DNA from: Iodobacter arcticus
Lineage (GTDB): Bacteria; Pseudomonadota; Gammaproteobacteria; Burkholderiales; Chitinibacteraceae
Direction: 5' to 3'
Assembly: GCF_042664895.1 (NCBI RefSeq)
Contig: NZ_JBHTBQ010000046.1
Location: 1 to 64,000 of the forward strand
Length of the DNA: 64,000 bases
Every line of letters starts with the position of its first letter. Position 1 is the stretch's first letter. Positions 1-8,671 of the stretch are shown here, in pieces. The notes beneath the pieces were generated by a model that was given only the letters and a program-made list of their open reading frames with translations, did no database searches and was not told the DNA's origin. The position numbers were made by a program, and so were the translations under genes.

Positions 1-105
1 TCGAGTCGGCGGCGGGCGGGATTGGCTCGCTGCCTCGCTCCCTTGCCGAAACCCCGCCCCGCTTGTTCCTCGCTACGGCGTGTTTCAAGGGGACTTTAAA
101 GCCCT
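1..105. repeat. Dispersed intergenic repeat, copy A
   Basis: A GC-rich stretch of about 105 bp that recurs in inverted orientation at 54952-55054. Both copies share the cores CCGAAACCCCGCCCCGCTTG and CGGCGTGTTTCAAGGGGA with a few substitutions. It lies downstream of the S41 protease gene and has no open frame worth calling. The rest of the spacer up to 256 holds nothing I recognise. Confidence 0.7.
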
Positions 106-256
106 ATGCGGAGAGCGTGGTTATTGTGTTTTTCCTCTGTCTTTTAATGAAAAAACAAATTGGTTAGCGCACATGGGGCTTAGCCACCCTTCACGACGAA
201 TACAATCACAGAGTTGAAAATGCCTCTCCCTGCAAAGGCCGATTAAATGCCAGAAA

Positions 257-3200
257 TTAAAATGGTGTAATCGCCTGAGGCTTCAGCGGCAACACGGGCT
301 GCTCTTTGAGTTTTTTCTCGAGGATACTGATCGCGACTTCCAGCTGCTGGTCTTCGCCTTTAAAAGTAGCGTGTGGCAGGTTTTCGACTTCTATGTCTGG
401 CGTGACGCCCACGCCTTCTATTAACCAACGGCCATCCTCGATAGCAAACTGGCCGTTTTCTGCCGCACGGACCATGCCATTATCCGCAAGGCGGTTTTGA
501 TCGGATAACCAGACGCCTGCACCCGCGGTGCGCTTACCCACAAGTGGCGCTAATTTAAGTGATTTAATCCCGGCAGCGAAGGTTTCACCATCGGAATAAG
601 TCAGCTCATCAACAAGTACCACCAGCTGCCCACGGAAAGTTTGCTGCATATTGGTGTAAGGCTGGCGCTGGGGGTTGGCCCAAAATGCCCATGCTTTACG
701 TAATAGTTTTTCGATAATCCAGCTATCGATATTGCCGCCGTTATTACGGCGCACATCAATAATCAGCCCGTCACGATTAATATTGGCGTAAAACTCACGG
801 GCAAAGCTGCCGATATCCTGTGCCACCATCGCCCGCAAATGTAGATAGCCAATTTTGCCTTTAGATGCCGTGTTCACCCGCTCGCTACGGCTTTGCTCCC
901 AATCGCTATAACGCAGATTATTTTGCTTATCCATATTCACAGGCAAAACAATCACCTCGTGCATGGCTTTGGCGCGTTTAATTTGTAGCAAAACCTGCTT
1001 ATCTGCCTGATTAAGCAAGAGATCAGAAATATCTCTCGCCTCCAGTACTTTTCGGCCATTCACCGCAGTAATCACATCGCCTTCATTTACATCAACATCT
1101 GCCTGAGCCAATGGCGAGCGTTGGGCGGGCAGCTCGGCTTCGCTATGATAAATATGCTCAACCCGATAGCCCTCTTGCGTGCGCAGCAAAACCGCACCCA
1201 GCCCAGCCGCTACGCCATCGGCCACACCCTTACGAATATCGCCGGGGGTCACTTGCGAATGCAAAATACCTACTTCTGCCGCCATCATCCCAAGCACATC
1301 ATTTAGCTCGGCCCTATCGCTGACACGATCAACCAGCGGGGCGTATTTTTCGCGCATTTTCAGCCACGCCACGCCGCGTATTTTATCGTCGAATAGAAAA
1401 TCCCTGTGCATACGCCAGGCATCGGCAAACATCTGTTGCCAATCCTGCCGCGGATCGCTTCTAAAGCTCCAGTCATCCAGCTTTATTTTGGCTTTGCTGA
1501 TATCCGAGGGCTGCTTCGCCCCTGCATCGACAATAAAAAACCCACCGGCAGCGGCTTGATAAAACAAATGCTTTTTATCGCCAGAGAGCTGGTAGTCTTT
1601 TACCGCTGCGGCAAATAACTCGGTTTGCGGCGCAGTTTTGCTGATAGAGATCGTTTTTAGATTTGTCTTATCGCCTTCCTGCTCCAGAAAATAAATAAAT
1701 TTATCGTCAAGCGCCAAGTCACGATAATTGCCCGCAGGCACAGGCAGCTCGTATAAACGCTCTGCCAGCCCTGCATATTGAATGGCAGGTAGCGGCTTTA
1801 CTTCTGGCTTGCTGGCTTTTTTATCCGTTTTTTTATCGTCTTTGGCATCCGCTTCGGGCTTTACCAGCTCGTCATCTGCTTTAAATGGGAAACGATTGCT
1901 CGCTTGCAGCGCCAAGGCATAGACTCCGCCGCGTTTATCAAAAACCGGCCCCATATTACGATCGCCCCAAGGCGAGCGGTTGCTGACTTGAAAGTTGCGA
2001 TTAGAAATAAAATACAACCAGCGCCCGTCTGCCGAAAACACCGGTGACGCCGATTCATAGCGATCACTACTCACAAACGCCAGCCGCTTTGTCTCTAAGC
2101 TATATAAGCCAATCTGCTCACGTTGCTGATTGCTATTGGGCCGCACAATGGCCAGCGTTTTACTATCGGGCGACCACACCACGGCATCGTGCCTGTCTAT
2201 GCCCAGCACGGATGCATCATCAATCACCTGATTGTTTTTGCTGTGCAAATCCAGCAACCATAAGCGGCCGCGTTTATCGCTATGCGCCAGCCATTTGCCA
2301 TCAGGCGAGGGGTAAGTAGCCCAACGATGCGTGCCGCCATCCTGCGTCAGCCGCTCACCTTTGCCGCTACCGTTGGCGGCAAATTGCCAAATTTCATTTT
2401 CTCCCGTGGTATCCACAAGGGCATAGACCGATTTATCGTCGTGAGAAAACACCGCTTCGCTAGCGCGTGCGCCATCGGGCACAGGCAGATCAACCCGCCT
2501 TTGCGGCCCTGGCCCGGCAATGGTTAAACGGCCACGCGCCGTAAACAAGGCTCGCTCTTCTTTTGCCGCCAGCTGCATATGCGTCAGATTATCCAGCGGA
2601 GATTTAATCTGCCGCTGACGCTGCTGATCAAAATCAGACAGCAAATCAATTTTTATAAGCTGATCCTGCTTTGCAGCTAAATCCAGCACATGCAAATCGG
2701 CCCCCAGCTGATACACAATCTTGCCATCGCCAAGGCTAGGATTGCGGACTTCCCAATCTTTATACGCGGTTAAAGCCAGCATTCCGCCACCGTGCACAGC
2801 AGAGTACAAATTGTAAGCGCCGTCTTTATCGCTTACAAAATACAGCTGGCTTTTCCACCACATGGGCCGCTTATAATTACTGCCATCATCAGGAAACAGC
2901 GGCTGCGCTTCGCTCTTAGCCTGTAAATCAAAGCGCCAGAGCCGGGCATTGGCTCCGCCGCGATATTTTCTTGCGTTATCGCCGGTTAGATGTAAGCCAT
3001 AGCGAGTGAAATACAGCGTTTTCCCTGCATCATCCAATACCGCCTCGTTGGCATCCGCCACGGGGAATACTCTGCGCTGTAAGCTCTGCGGGTGAATGGC
3101 CGCAATAATCCGGTGCGCTGACGGCCCTGTGCTGCTTTGCGTGCTTAAAAGCACCTCACCCCCGGCTGTCCAGCCCAGCACATTAACCGTGCCATTTTCA

Positions 3201-3496
3201 AAGCTCAGCCGCTTGGGCACGCCCCCCGCCATCGGCATCACATACGCTTCTAAAGCGCCTTCATAAGAGGCCGAAAACGCCAGCCACTTGCCATCATGCG
3301 ATACCGCCGAGTAAATCTCTGCCCCTGCATGCGTTGTTAAACGCTGCGCCTGCCCACCCTGAAGCGGCGCTTTCCATAAATCACCTTCTGCGGTAAACAC
3401 CACCGCATCAGGGCTAAGCGCCGGAAAGCGGGTGTACGCCGGGCTGGCAAACGCGCCTGTAGCAAGTAAAATAAGGGCAAGGGAAAGAATCTTCAT
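257..3496 (-). CDS. Secreted tricorn-like S41 family peptidase
   Basis: This is a 1,079-residue serine peptidase of the tricorn type. It has an N-terminal signal peptide ending near TGAFASPAY, then a long WD40/PD40-like beta-propeller half (repeats such as SHDGKWLAFSAS and SPDGKWLAHSD) covering roughly residues 25-530. A charged Lys/Asp linker lies near 545-565, then come a C1-like helical region, a PDZ domain around 760-840 and the S41 core. His746 (in GILHSQ), Ser968 (in TYSDGE) and Glu1027 (in LIEGVGV) match the spacing of the archaeal tricorn catalytic residues, as known for that family. The residue before His746 is Leu, not the Ser of tricorn. The export signal suggests periplasmic peptide degradation rather than a cytosolic proteasome-like role. 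It is transcribed alone; an AAAGGAGGG-like ribosome site lies just before the ATG. Confidence 0.9.
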   Translation of the reverse strand: MKILSLALILLATGAFASPAYTRFPALSPDAVVFTAEGDLWKAPLQGGQAQRLTTHAGAEIYSAVSHDGKWLAFSASYEGALEAYVMPMAGGVPKRLSFENGTVNVLGWTAGGEVLLSTQSSTGPSAHRIIAAIHPQSLQRRVFPVADANEAVLDDAGKTLYFTRYGLHLTGDNARKYRGGANARLWRFDLQAKSEAQPLFPDDGSNYKRPMWWKSQLYFVSDKDGAYNLYSAVHGGGMLALTAYKDWEVRNPSLGDGKIVYQLGADLHVLDLAAKQDQLIKIDLLSDFDQQRQRQIKSPLDNLTHMQLAAKEERALFTARGRLTIAGPGPQRRVDLPVPDGARASEAVFSHDDKSVYALVDTTGENEIWQFAANGSGKGERLTQDGGTHRWATYPSPDGKWLAHSDKRGRLWLLDLHSKNNQVIDDASVLGIDRHDAVVWSPDSKTLAIVRPNSNQQREQIGLYSLETKRLAFVSSDRYESASPVFSADGRWLYFISNRNFQVSNRSPWGDRNMGPVFDKRGGVYALALQASNRFPFKADDELVKPEADAKDDKKTDKKASKPEVKPLPAIQYAGLAERLYELPVPAGNYRDLALDDKFIYFLEQEGDKTNLKTISISKTAPQTELFAAAVKDYQLSGDKKHLFYQAAAGGFFIVDAGAKQPSDISKAKIKLDDWSFRSDPRQDWQQMFADAWRMHRDFLFDDKIRGVAWLKMREKYAPLVDRVSDRAELNDVLGMMAAEVGILHSQVTPGDIRKGVADGVAAGLGAVLLRTQEGYRVEHIYHSEAELPAQRSPLAQADVDVNEGDVITAVNGRKVLEARDISDLLLNQADKQVLLQIKRAKAMHEVIVLPVNMDKQNNLRYSDWEQSRSERVNTASKGKIGYLHLRAMVAQDIGSFAREFYANINRDGLIIDVRRNNGGNIDSWIIEKLLRKAWAFWANPQRQPYTNMQQTFRGQLVVLVDELTYSDGETFAAGIKSLKLAPLVGKRTAGAGVWLSDQNRLADNGMVRAAENGQFAIEDGRWLIEGVGVTPDIEVENLPHATFKGEDQQLEVAISILEKKLKEQPVLPLKPQAITPF

Positions 3497-3653
3497 AAGA
3501 TAAAAGGAGGGCTCTCAAGTCAGATAGAAAATGGCTTACACGCAAGCAAATACACAGCCAAGCATAGTGAGCCAAGAATAAGAACAGAAATATTAACGCC
3601 AGGCAAGCTTGCAAAAACCACCTACTCCACTTACAATGCGCCAGCATTACACA

Positions 3654-3727
3654 GCGGGTGTCGTATAATGGTAATACCCTAGCTTCCCAAGCTAGCGCCG
3701 AGGGTTCGATTCCCTTCACCCGCTCCA
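3654..3727 (+). tRNA. tRNA-Gly (anticodon CCC)
   Basis: A cloverleaf can be folded by hand. The acceptor arm GCGGGTG pairs with CACCCGC (3717-3723), the anticodon stem CTAGC/GCTAG encloses the loop TTCCCAA giving anticodon CCC, and the T-loop is GGTTCGATTCC. The discriminator base is T and CCA is encoded. CCC reads the glycine codon GGG. The gene stands alone between the S41 protease (divergent) and a strong terminator. Confidence 0.95.
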
Positions 3728-3732
3728 AATTC

Positions 3733-3765
3733 AAAGCCCGGTTAAGTCACCTTAACCGGGCTTTT
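3733..3765 (+). terminator. Rho-independent terminator after tRNA-Gly
   Basis: An inverted repeat AAGCCCGGTTAAG / CTTAACCGGGCTT with a four-base loop TCAC is followed by a T-run. It starts six bases after the encoded CCA. Confidence 0.9.
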
Positions 3766-4057
3766 TACTGAGTGTTTACGCCATCTTCAAGCCCTTCGCA
3801 GAAAAGCATAAACACGGCATTGGCAAGGAAAAATTAAGGGCAACCTGCCCCAAGTTTGCCCCAGGTTAGTAATCTGCCCCTACTGAGGCAAACCAACGAA
3901 TGCGCTGCACGCTTCAAATCCCCTTCTAGGCTTCCCGCAAATTATTACTCCATTATTTTTAATCATAACTAATATGATTAATAAACCTTAAACGAACAGA
4001 TGGCCTCCACTTACGCACCCTCACAATCTGTGCGGGCATTCAAAGCAGGAATAGAAT

Positions 4058-4546
4058 ATGCCCGAAGGCTTAGCCGATCTGTTTGGCACAGACCAGTGGA
4101 CTCCCACAGGGGCCGTTAAAACCACGGCACAAACTCAATACGATTTTGAGCTACTGGTGCAGGCGCATGTAAACCCCTTAACGCCCGGCGTAATTGATGG
4201 GGGTGGCACCTGCGCCAATATCCTTGCCGCCATTCCTGCCGGGCAACAAAATACTTTTGAATTTGAGCCAAGATCACAATATGGTTTCAAATTTAGATGG
4301 ACAGATGCAAACGGAGTGCAATGGCAGGTGCATGGGCACGAACCAGATGCCGGTGCCGTAGTCGGCCATGTTGGCGCAGGCGCGTGGACAATGCGCGTGC
4401 AATGCGGCAATGCTTTTATGATGTCACGCCAGCTGGTTTCTGATTTTCCCGCCATCCATGCCAATTACACCCCTCCTACATTCTGGAGCCGCTGTAATAC
4501 GCCGTTAAAAGTAGGGCTAAGCCATATTGTGATCAATAATCCGTAA
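4058..4546 (+). CDS. Hypothetical protein, possible polymorphic-toxin-type domain
   Basis: A 162-residue protein with no signal peptide or membrane segment. Its centre, roughly residues 78-120, reads YGFKFRWTDANGVQWQVHGH followed by EPDAGAVVGHVGAG and an AWTMRVQCGN strand. That pattern reminds me of a C-terminal domain of polymorphic toxins (type-30-like), but this is from memory and weak. An AGCAGGA ribosome site precedes the ATG. It is convergent with the caspase-like gene ending at 4947 and lies at the outer edge of the CDI toxin array, which fits a stray toxin or effector gene. No partner immunity gene is obvious on the same strand. Function unknown. Confidence 0.55.
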   Translation: MPEGLADLFGTDQWTPTGAVKTTAQTQYDFELLVQAHVNPLTPGVIDGGGTCANILAAIPAGQQNTFEFEPRSQYGFKFRWTDANGVQWQVHGHEPDAGAVVGHVGAGAWTMRVQCGNAFMMSRQLVSDFPAIHANYTPPTFWSRCNTPLKVGLSHIVINNP

Positions 4547-4659
4547 GCCTACCCCTCTACCGACTTCAGTCTTTTCTTACCGTAAATAGTAAACAACCGG
4601 AATCAGAGTAAAGTTAAATCTGTTGGCTTAGGCGCCATAAAACGGAGGCAGCGAATGCT

Positions 4660-4938
4660 TCAATCATTCCTCAGAGATCTTGCACCAGCCAACAGATCGC
4701 CTTCAACATAAGCCTTGAATAAGCCACGATAGCCAACCTGCGAAGACGCCGAATCACTGCTAAGACTGAAATATGGGGAGGAGGGACAGTGCCGGTTATT
4801 TGCCCAAGACATTAATCTAGCAACTGGATCAAACGTAATCGGAAGGCTGCTACACGGATTTAAGTTTGTGCTGACCCCAGTTATTACACCATTCAAGTGG
4901 CCAGCACTGGGTAGAAAACCCAATGAGAACCCCCTCAC
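4660..4938 (-). pseudogene. Remnant of a REP-associated tyrosine transposase (RAYT, IS200-like)
   Basis: The minus-strand frame contains SPYFSLSSDSASSQVGYRGL and FKAYVEGDLLA. This resembles the C-terminal part of RAYT transposases, where PH..Y..L....R...YR.LF is typical. The N-terminal HUH and catalytic Tyr part is absent, and the sequence runs out after a few residues at both ends. Its upstream flank has the motif GGGGTCAGC, similar to the GGGGTC ends of REP-like palindromes elsewhere in this window. It is best read as a decayed mobile element, not a working gene. Confidence 0.45.
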
Positions 4939-4946
4939 TAAAACAG

Positions 4947-5549
4947 CTAAACCTCTCTGGCACCGCTAGGAGTGTAAGACTTACCCCATTCTCTAGAAGA
5001 AACATGAACCGGACGCTGTGCTAGCCGATTACCCTGAATGAGCTGTCTGACCAGCGCATGTGGAGGCAAAGGATCAGGCTGAGTTCCATTAAGAAAACCT
5101 TGAACATGAGCACGTAAAAATCCGTTCAAATTAACGGTGAGCCCATACAAAGTCGTTGCTTGCGGATTAAGGGAATAACCGTGCGGAGTAAGAAGCGGAG
5201 CATTGCGTTGAATCCATAACCCAGCGCAGCAGGTAAAGAAAATAACATGCTGTGGCCGGAAAATTTCTATCATTCGCCGAAAATTACCCGCAGCAATCCG
5301 GCGCAAAGGCGCATTGGTCAGCGGATGGCCAGTGTGCACCGTCGCCGGATGTGGGGTATTACCATGCCCAGCCCAAATCACATTTAGCGGGCCATGCGTG
5401 GTAGCGGCCAGAGCCAGCTCTCCAAAAGTGGCGGGAGAGAAATGAAAGCCCTCAAACTGAACTGGAATCACCTGCACAACCTGACCCGCAATAGCAAGAG
5501 CCATATTCTGCCCATGATTATCTCCATTATGGATAAGAATCCATGGCAT
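4947..5549 (-). CDS. Putative caspase-like (clan CD) cysteine peptidase
   Basis: A 200-residue protein counted from the ATG at 5549, which has a strong AAGGGGGG ribosome site 5-7 bases upstream; an in-frame ATG at 5570 would add seven residues but overlaps that site. The protein has a hydrophobic strand leading to AGHGN (His62-Gly63) and, 45 residues later, a second strand HVIFFTCC ending in Cys107-Cys108. A His-Gly dyad partner followed by a strand ending in Cys is the hallmark order of caspase, C80 and CHAT peptidases; the assignment is inferred from that pattern alone. The C-terminus is basic and has no membrane segment. It lies at the edge of the CDI array and converges on the gene ending at 4546. 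It could be a self-processing or effector protease, or simply share the fold. Confidence 0.5.
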   Translation of the reverse strand: MPWILIHNGDNHGQNMALAIAGQVVQVIPVQFEGFHFSPATFGELALAATTHGPLNVIWAGHGNTPHPATVHTGHPLTNAPLRRIAAGNFRRMIEIFRPQHVIFFTCCAGLWIQRNAPLLTPHGYSLNPQATTLYGLTVNLNGFLRAHVQGFLNGTQPDPLPPHALVRQLIQGNRLAQRPVHVSSREWGKSYTPSGAREV

Positions 5550-5704
5550 CGTCACCCCCCTTATCATCAATCATAACAAGATAAAAACGTTTCAATACGC
5601 TTTTAAACCCCAACACTTCTTGACTACAGTATTGCGGAACAATTCAGATTTTGCCCGCAATACTCAACCTTTAAGCAACAAAGCCAGATAGAGCAAACAG
5701 CCCT

Positions 5705-6183
5705 CTACAGAGTGCTGAGGCACAATAACAAGGCACGCCTAAGCCCCCCGCACACCACCAGCGACTCGGCTTTGGTCATTAGTTCAAGATGGCTGACCAG
5801 CACATTCAACTGGCTGGTTTTGGTGACACTCTCCGATTTCGACTCGCCATAAGTAATGCTCACGCTGACCGAAGAAGGATCTGCGGCGGCAGCCTTGGCA
5901 GCATCGATGCCGTTTTTAGCGGCCAGTGCAGCGGTGCCTGCGGATAGTGCTTTAACGCGGCCATCTTTAGATTCACCCGCGGTTTTTGCTGACTCCGTCA
6001 CCGTTTGCGCGGCTTGCAGCATGGTCAGCGCGGGGGCGCTCACCGCCACGGCTATACCGCTTTGTTTAAAGGCTCGAGTTTCGGTGCTTTGATGGCGATC
6101 CTGGCCGGGGTTTACCGTGACTTGCTTGCCTTGGATCACCATATCCCCAGCCAGCGCAGATAGATCGCTGCCGGTGACGATTG
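5705..6183 (-). pseudogene. Decayed fragment of the fhaB/cdiA 3' region
   Basis: From about 6183 down to about 5810 the minus strand matches the FhaB segment with IQGKQVTVDPGQDRHQSTET and the SVSITYGESKSES tract. It has several substitutions and an internal deletion that joins KTS to QLNVL. After that the frame loses similarity and ends at 5705. The 5' border at about 6183 is abrupt. There is no toxin tip and no secretion domain, so it is a relic of a former cassette. Confidence 0.85.
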
Positions 6184-6373
6184 AAAGAGATGGGTGTTTT
6201 TTAAAAATGAAAATCTTCTAACCCTTTACCTTTTCTTTTTAAAATTTGATAAATAGAAACTGAGTAAAATCTCATAAATAGCTAAATAGTGTCATAGATT
6301 TTCCATAGGTTAATTTGACCCCATTTTTTTCTATCATTGACGGCTCCGATCTGTACACTGCCCCCTTATAATT

Positions 6374-7000
6374 TTAAATTTTCGAAGAAACAAGTAACTT
6401 ATCTTGAAGCAAAACGCTAACACCGCCAACCTTCCACAATTTAAAATACAAATCAAGATTAATATCTAAATCAATCAATGGCGCAGCAATATACCAAGCT
6501 AGATAATAGTCCGCAGCAATGCCATATAATGCTTCAAATAGTGCATAACTTTCATTGACATCTAAAGCCTTGCTATTTCGAACATGATCGCCAATAAAAT
6601 CAAAAATCCAGTTATTAGGGATATCTAATTGAACTGCATCATTAACCACGCTATTTGAAACATAAACAGCACTTGCTTTGCTACTTATCCACGCAAGCTC
6701 AGTATCTCCCATACATTGACAAAAGCGGGACTGCTCTTTTAGCCATCTGGTAGCAAAAACTAGTAAATCTGCATTTGAACATTTCCCCATTGGAAAAAGA
6801 TATGCCCTTTGATCTAAAGATCCAGCATCCAGAACATTTTTTGCTCGCTCTACAAGGGCATCGGAATTAGGAAAATAATTAAAAATTTCATCCAAATTAT
6901 GGACAGCTGAAACATCCTTAAAAAGTGAAAGGAAATGCGCCTTATCAAAATAAGCTTTCTCCTCACAAAAATTGCACCAATCAACCAATAATGAACTCAT
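6374..7000 (-). CDS. Probable CDI immunity protein of an orphan toxin tip
   Basis: A 208-residue acidic, Trp- and Tyr-rich protein with no signal peptide. Its start overlaps the 3' end of the toxin-tip frame (6981-7259) by 20 bases, the tight toxin-immunity linkage seen at the other cassettes here. Residues near 40-70 (YFPNSDALVERAKN) and the C-terminal ADYYLAWYIAAPLIDLDINL region belong to no family I can name. The low GC content relative to the housekeeping genes fits the pattern of horizontally exchanged immunity genes. The role is inferred from context only. Confidence 0.6.
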   Translation of the reverse strand: MSSLLVDWCNFCEEKAYFDKAHFLSLFKDVSAVHNLDEIFNYFPNSDALVERAKNVLDAGSLDQRAYLFPMGKCSNADLLVFATRWLKEQSRFCQCMGDTELAWISSKASAVYVSNSVVNDAVQLDIPNNWIFDFIGDHVRNSKALDVNESYALFEALYGIAADYYLAWYIAAPLIDLDINLDLYFKLWKVGGVSVLLQDKLLVSSKI

Positions 7001-7259
7001 GTATTACCCCCGGCTGCCTAATCCTAGCCTCAATAGCCTCTCGAGCACTCTTATTTCCCCATAAGATATCTAACTCACCAAAAGACAAATTATCGTACCA
7101 GCGGTTAAATTCTCCATTACGGACCCTAGGCACTTTGCCACCAGGTAAAATCTCATCTAGCGCTCGTATATTAATTTTTGAGTCAGTAAACACTTTAGGA
7201 TCTGTATTTACGGCAACTAGTGTTGCTTGGCAATTCTTCGATGCACAAGTAGTTATCAC
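6981..7259 (-). CDS. Orphan CDI toxin tip (C-terminal domain only)
   Basis: A 92-residue frame opening at a GTG immediately after an in-frame TGA, so it is cut off from any exoprotein. It ends with the block NRWYDNLSFGELDILWGNKS and IEARIRQPGVIHEF, which resembles a recurrent C-terminal domain of polymorphic toxins (…LW..…R..IE.RIR.PGG.HE…); I cannot name the family or activity. The overlapping downstream gene is its likely immunity partner. As it stands it lacks the TPS domain, the repeats and the pretoxin domain, so it can only be delivered after recombination into fhaB. The upstream border coincides with the isochorismatase-cupin-LysR island. Confidence 0.55.
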   Translation of the reverse strand: MITTCASKNCQATLVAVNTDPKVFTDSKINIRALDEILPGGKVPRVRNGEFNRWYDNLSFGELDILWGNKSAREAIEARIRQPGVIHEFIIG

Positions 7260-7320
7260 TCAACAACAACAATCTAAAATCGGATAACTATTCGTACAGC
7301 ATCGGATAGCCATCCATTAT

Positions 7321-7343
7321 ATTTGTGCTTTTTTTGCACAAAT
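7321..7343 (+). repeat. Hairpin upstream of the isochorismatase-like gene
   Basis: A perfect 8-bp inverted repeat ATTTGTGC / GCACAAAT flanks a seven-T loop. It lies about 95 bp before the start of the downstream gene. It could be an operator or part of the island border. Confidence 0.4.
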
Positions 7344-7435
7344 CTTGTGGCTTGACGCTACTGGTACCCCATGCACTTATTGGCCAAACTGCGACCAATT
7401 ATTTTATATTCATCCAAAAACAACAGGAGCAGTAC

Positions 7436-8047
7436 ATGAACAACCCAACTATCCGCACTCTTGCAGGCGTGCCTGCAACCACAACATTGAATGCTGCCAA
7501 CACTGCCTTACTCGTGATCGATTTTCAAAACGAGTATTTTGACGGCAAAATGCCGATCCCAAATGGCATGAGGGCCTTACAAAACGCCAAGCGTTTGATC
7601 GCTTTTGCGGATGAACACAAAATGCCGGTGTTTCATATTCAACACATCACGCCAGCAGGCTCGCCGATTTTTGCCGAAGATGGCCAAACCGTTACGTTTC
7701 ATGCCGACATCCAACCCGCAACGCAGCACAACGTAGTACAAAAATCCAGCGTCAGTGTATTTGCGAGTACCGACATTGCTGTACAACTCAAAAAAGCCAA
7801 TGTGCAAACATTGATCATCGCAGGATTAATGACGCACGCATGTGTTGCTGGTGCAGCACGCGATGCGGTACCTGCAGGTTTTGACGTAATCGTTGCCGAT
7901 GATGCTTCTGCAACCCGTGACCTTGATACACCGAGTGGTGATATTGTGCCGCACGATGTATTACATCGCTCATCATTGGTGGCCGTAACCGACACTTTCG
8001 GTGATGTTTTGACTACAGACGAAATTTTGAAATTAAATATTCAATAA
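7436..8047 (+). CDS. Isochorismatase-like cysteine hydrolase
   Basis: A 203-residue hydrolase of the isochorismatase/nicotinamidase superfamily. The start at 7436 is chosen because of the AACAGGAGC ribosome site and because family similarity begins there; the frame is open further upstream to 7325. The expected triad is visible: Asp in LLVIDFQNEYF, Lys in VVQKSSVSVF and Cys in GLMTHACV. Members cleave amides or vinyl ethers of small molecules; the substrate cannot be told. It is followed after 28 bp by a secreted cupin gene on the same strand and faces a LysR regulator, forming a three-gene island that splits the CDI cassette array. Confidence 0.85.
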   Translation: MNNPTIRTLAGVPATTTLNAANTALLVIDFQNEYFDGKMPIPNGMRALQNAKRLIAFADEHKMPVFHIQHITPAGSPIFAEDGQTVTFHADIQPATQHNVVQKSSVSVFASTDIAVQLKKANVQTLIIAGLMTHACVAGAARDAVPAGFDVIVADDASATRDLDTPSGDIVPHDVLHRSSLVAVTDTFGDVLTTDEILKLNIQ

Positions 8048-8075
8048 CCATCATTCATACTGACAGGAGAATTAA

Positions 8076-8531
8076 ATGAAACAATTTTTCACTACATTGT
8101 ATTTTGTCGCAGCTACCATCATCGGCGGCACTGCACTCGCCGTCGAAACCCAACAACCCATCGCTGAAAAATTGGTTTCTGCACCAGTATCTGAACTGAA
8201 ATGGCGCGAATTGCCTAGTACAGGGGGCATTAAGGTAGCCGATCTGCGCGGCGGTATCACCGACAAAGGTGCGTACGACGCATTTGTGATTTTCCCTGCG
8301 GGCAAAGACAATCCGTACCACTACCATTCACAAAATCTGCCGACCGTGGTTTTAAAAGGTACGTTTTATGCTGTAATTGATGGCAAACGCATTGAATATC
8401 CGGCCGGCTCTTTCTATAACTTACCGGCTCGTATGCCGCACTACAGTGGTTGCACCAAAGATGCAGATTGCTTGTTGTTCCAGTACCAAGCCGACCATTT
8501 TGACTTGGTTCCAGTCAAAACCAAAAAATAA
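8076..8531 (+). CDS. Secreted cupin-domain protein
   Basis: A 151-residue protein with a signal peptide (cleavage likely after GGTALAVE) and one small cupin barrel. The first cupin motif is NPYHYHSQN with its glycine-rich continuation, and the second is AGSFYNLPARMPHY, giving the usual His-type metal ligands. A CTKDADC pair near the C-terminus could form a disulphide. The ribosome site is GACAGGAG. It probably forms an operon with the isochorismatase-like gene 28 bp upstream; the function is unknown. Confidence 0.8.
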   Translation: MKQFFTTLYFVAATIIGGTALAVETQQPIAEKLVSAPVSELKWRELPSTGGIKVADLRGGITDKGAYDAFVIFPAGKDNPYHYHSQNLPTVVLKGTFYAVIDGKRIEYPAGSFYNLPARMPHYSGCTKDADCLLFQYQADHFDLVPVKTKK

Positions 8532-8566
8532 ATTTTTGGTAGCAACATTCAACCAAACGAAAAAAT

Positions 8567-8603
8567 ACCCCAAAAATATGGACGCGTATCCAACTTTTGG
8601 GGT
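8567..8603. repeat. Inverted repeat between convergent cupin and lysR genes
   Basis: ACCCCAAAA (8567-8575) pairs with TTTTGGGGT (8595-8603), with a short inner TGGA/TCCA pairing. It lies downstream of the cupin gene and of the convergent lysR gene, so it may act as a shared transcript end, although no T-run follows the GC core. Confidence 0.45.
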
Positions 8604-8671
8604 GCAGTTCAGGTTCACAAGGCATTTTTTACAACATTAATCGCATACAAATCAATCAATACGGACTTAAC

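Noticed and set aside
5394..5576. Plus-strand open frame opposite the caspase-like gene
   Set aside because: Shadow frame with no ribosome site.
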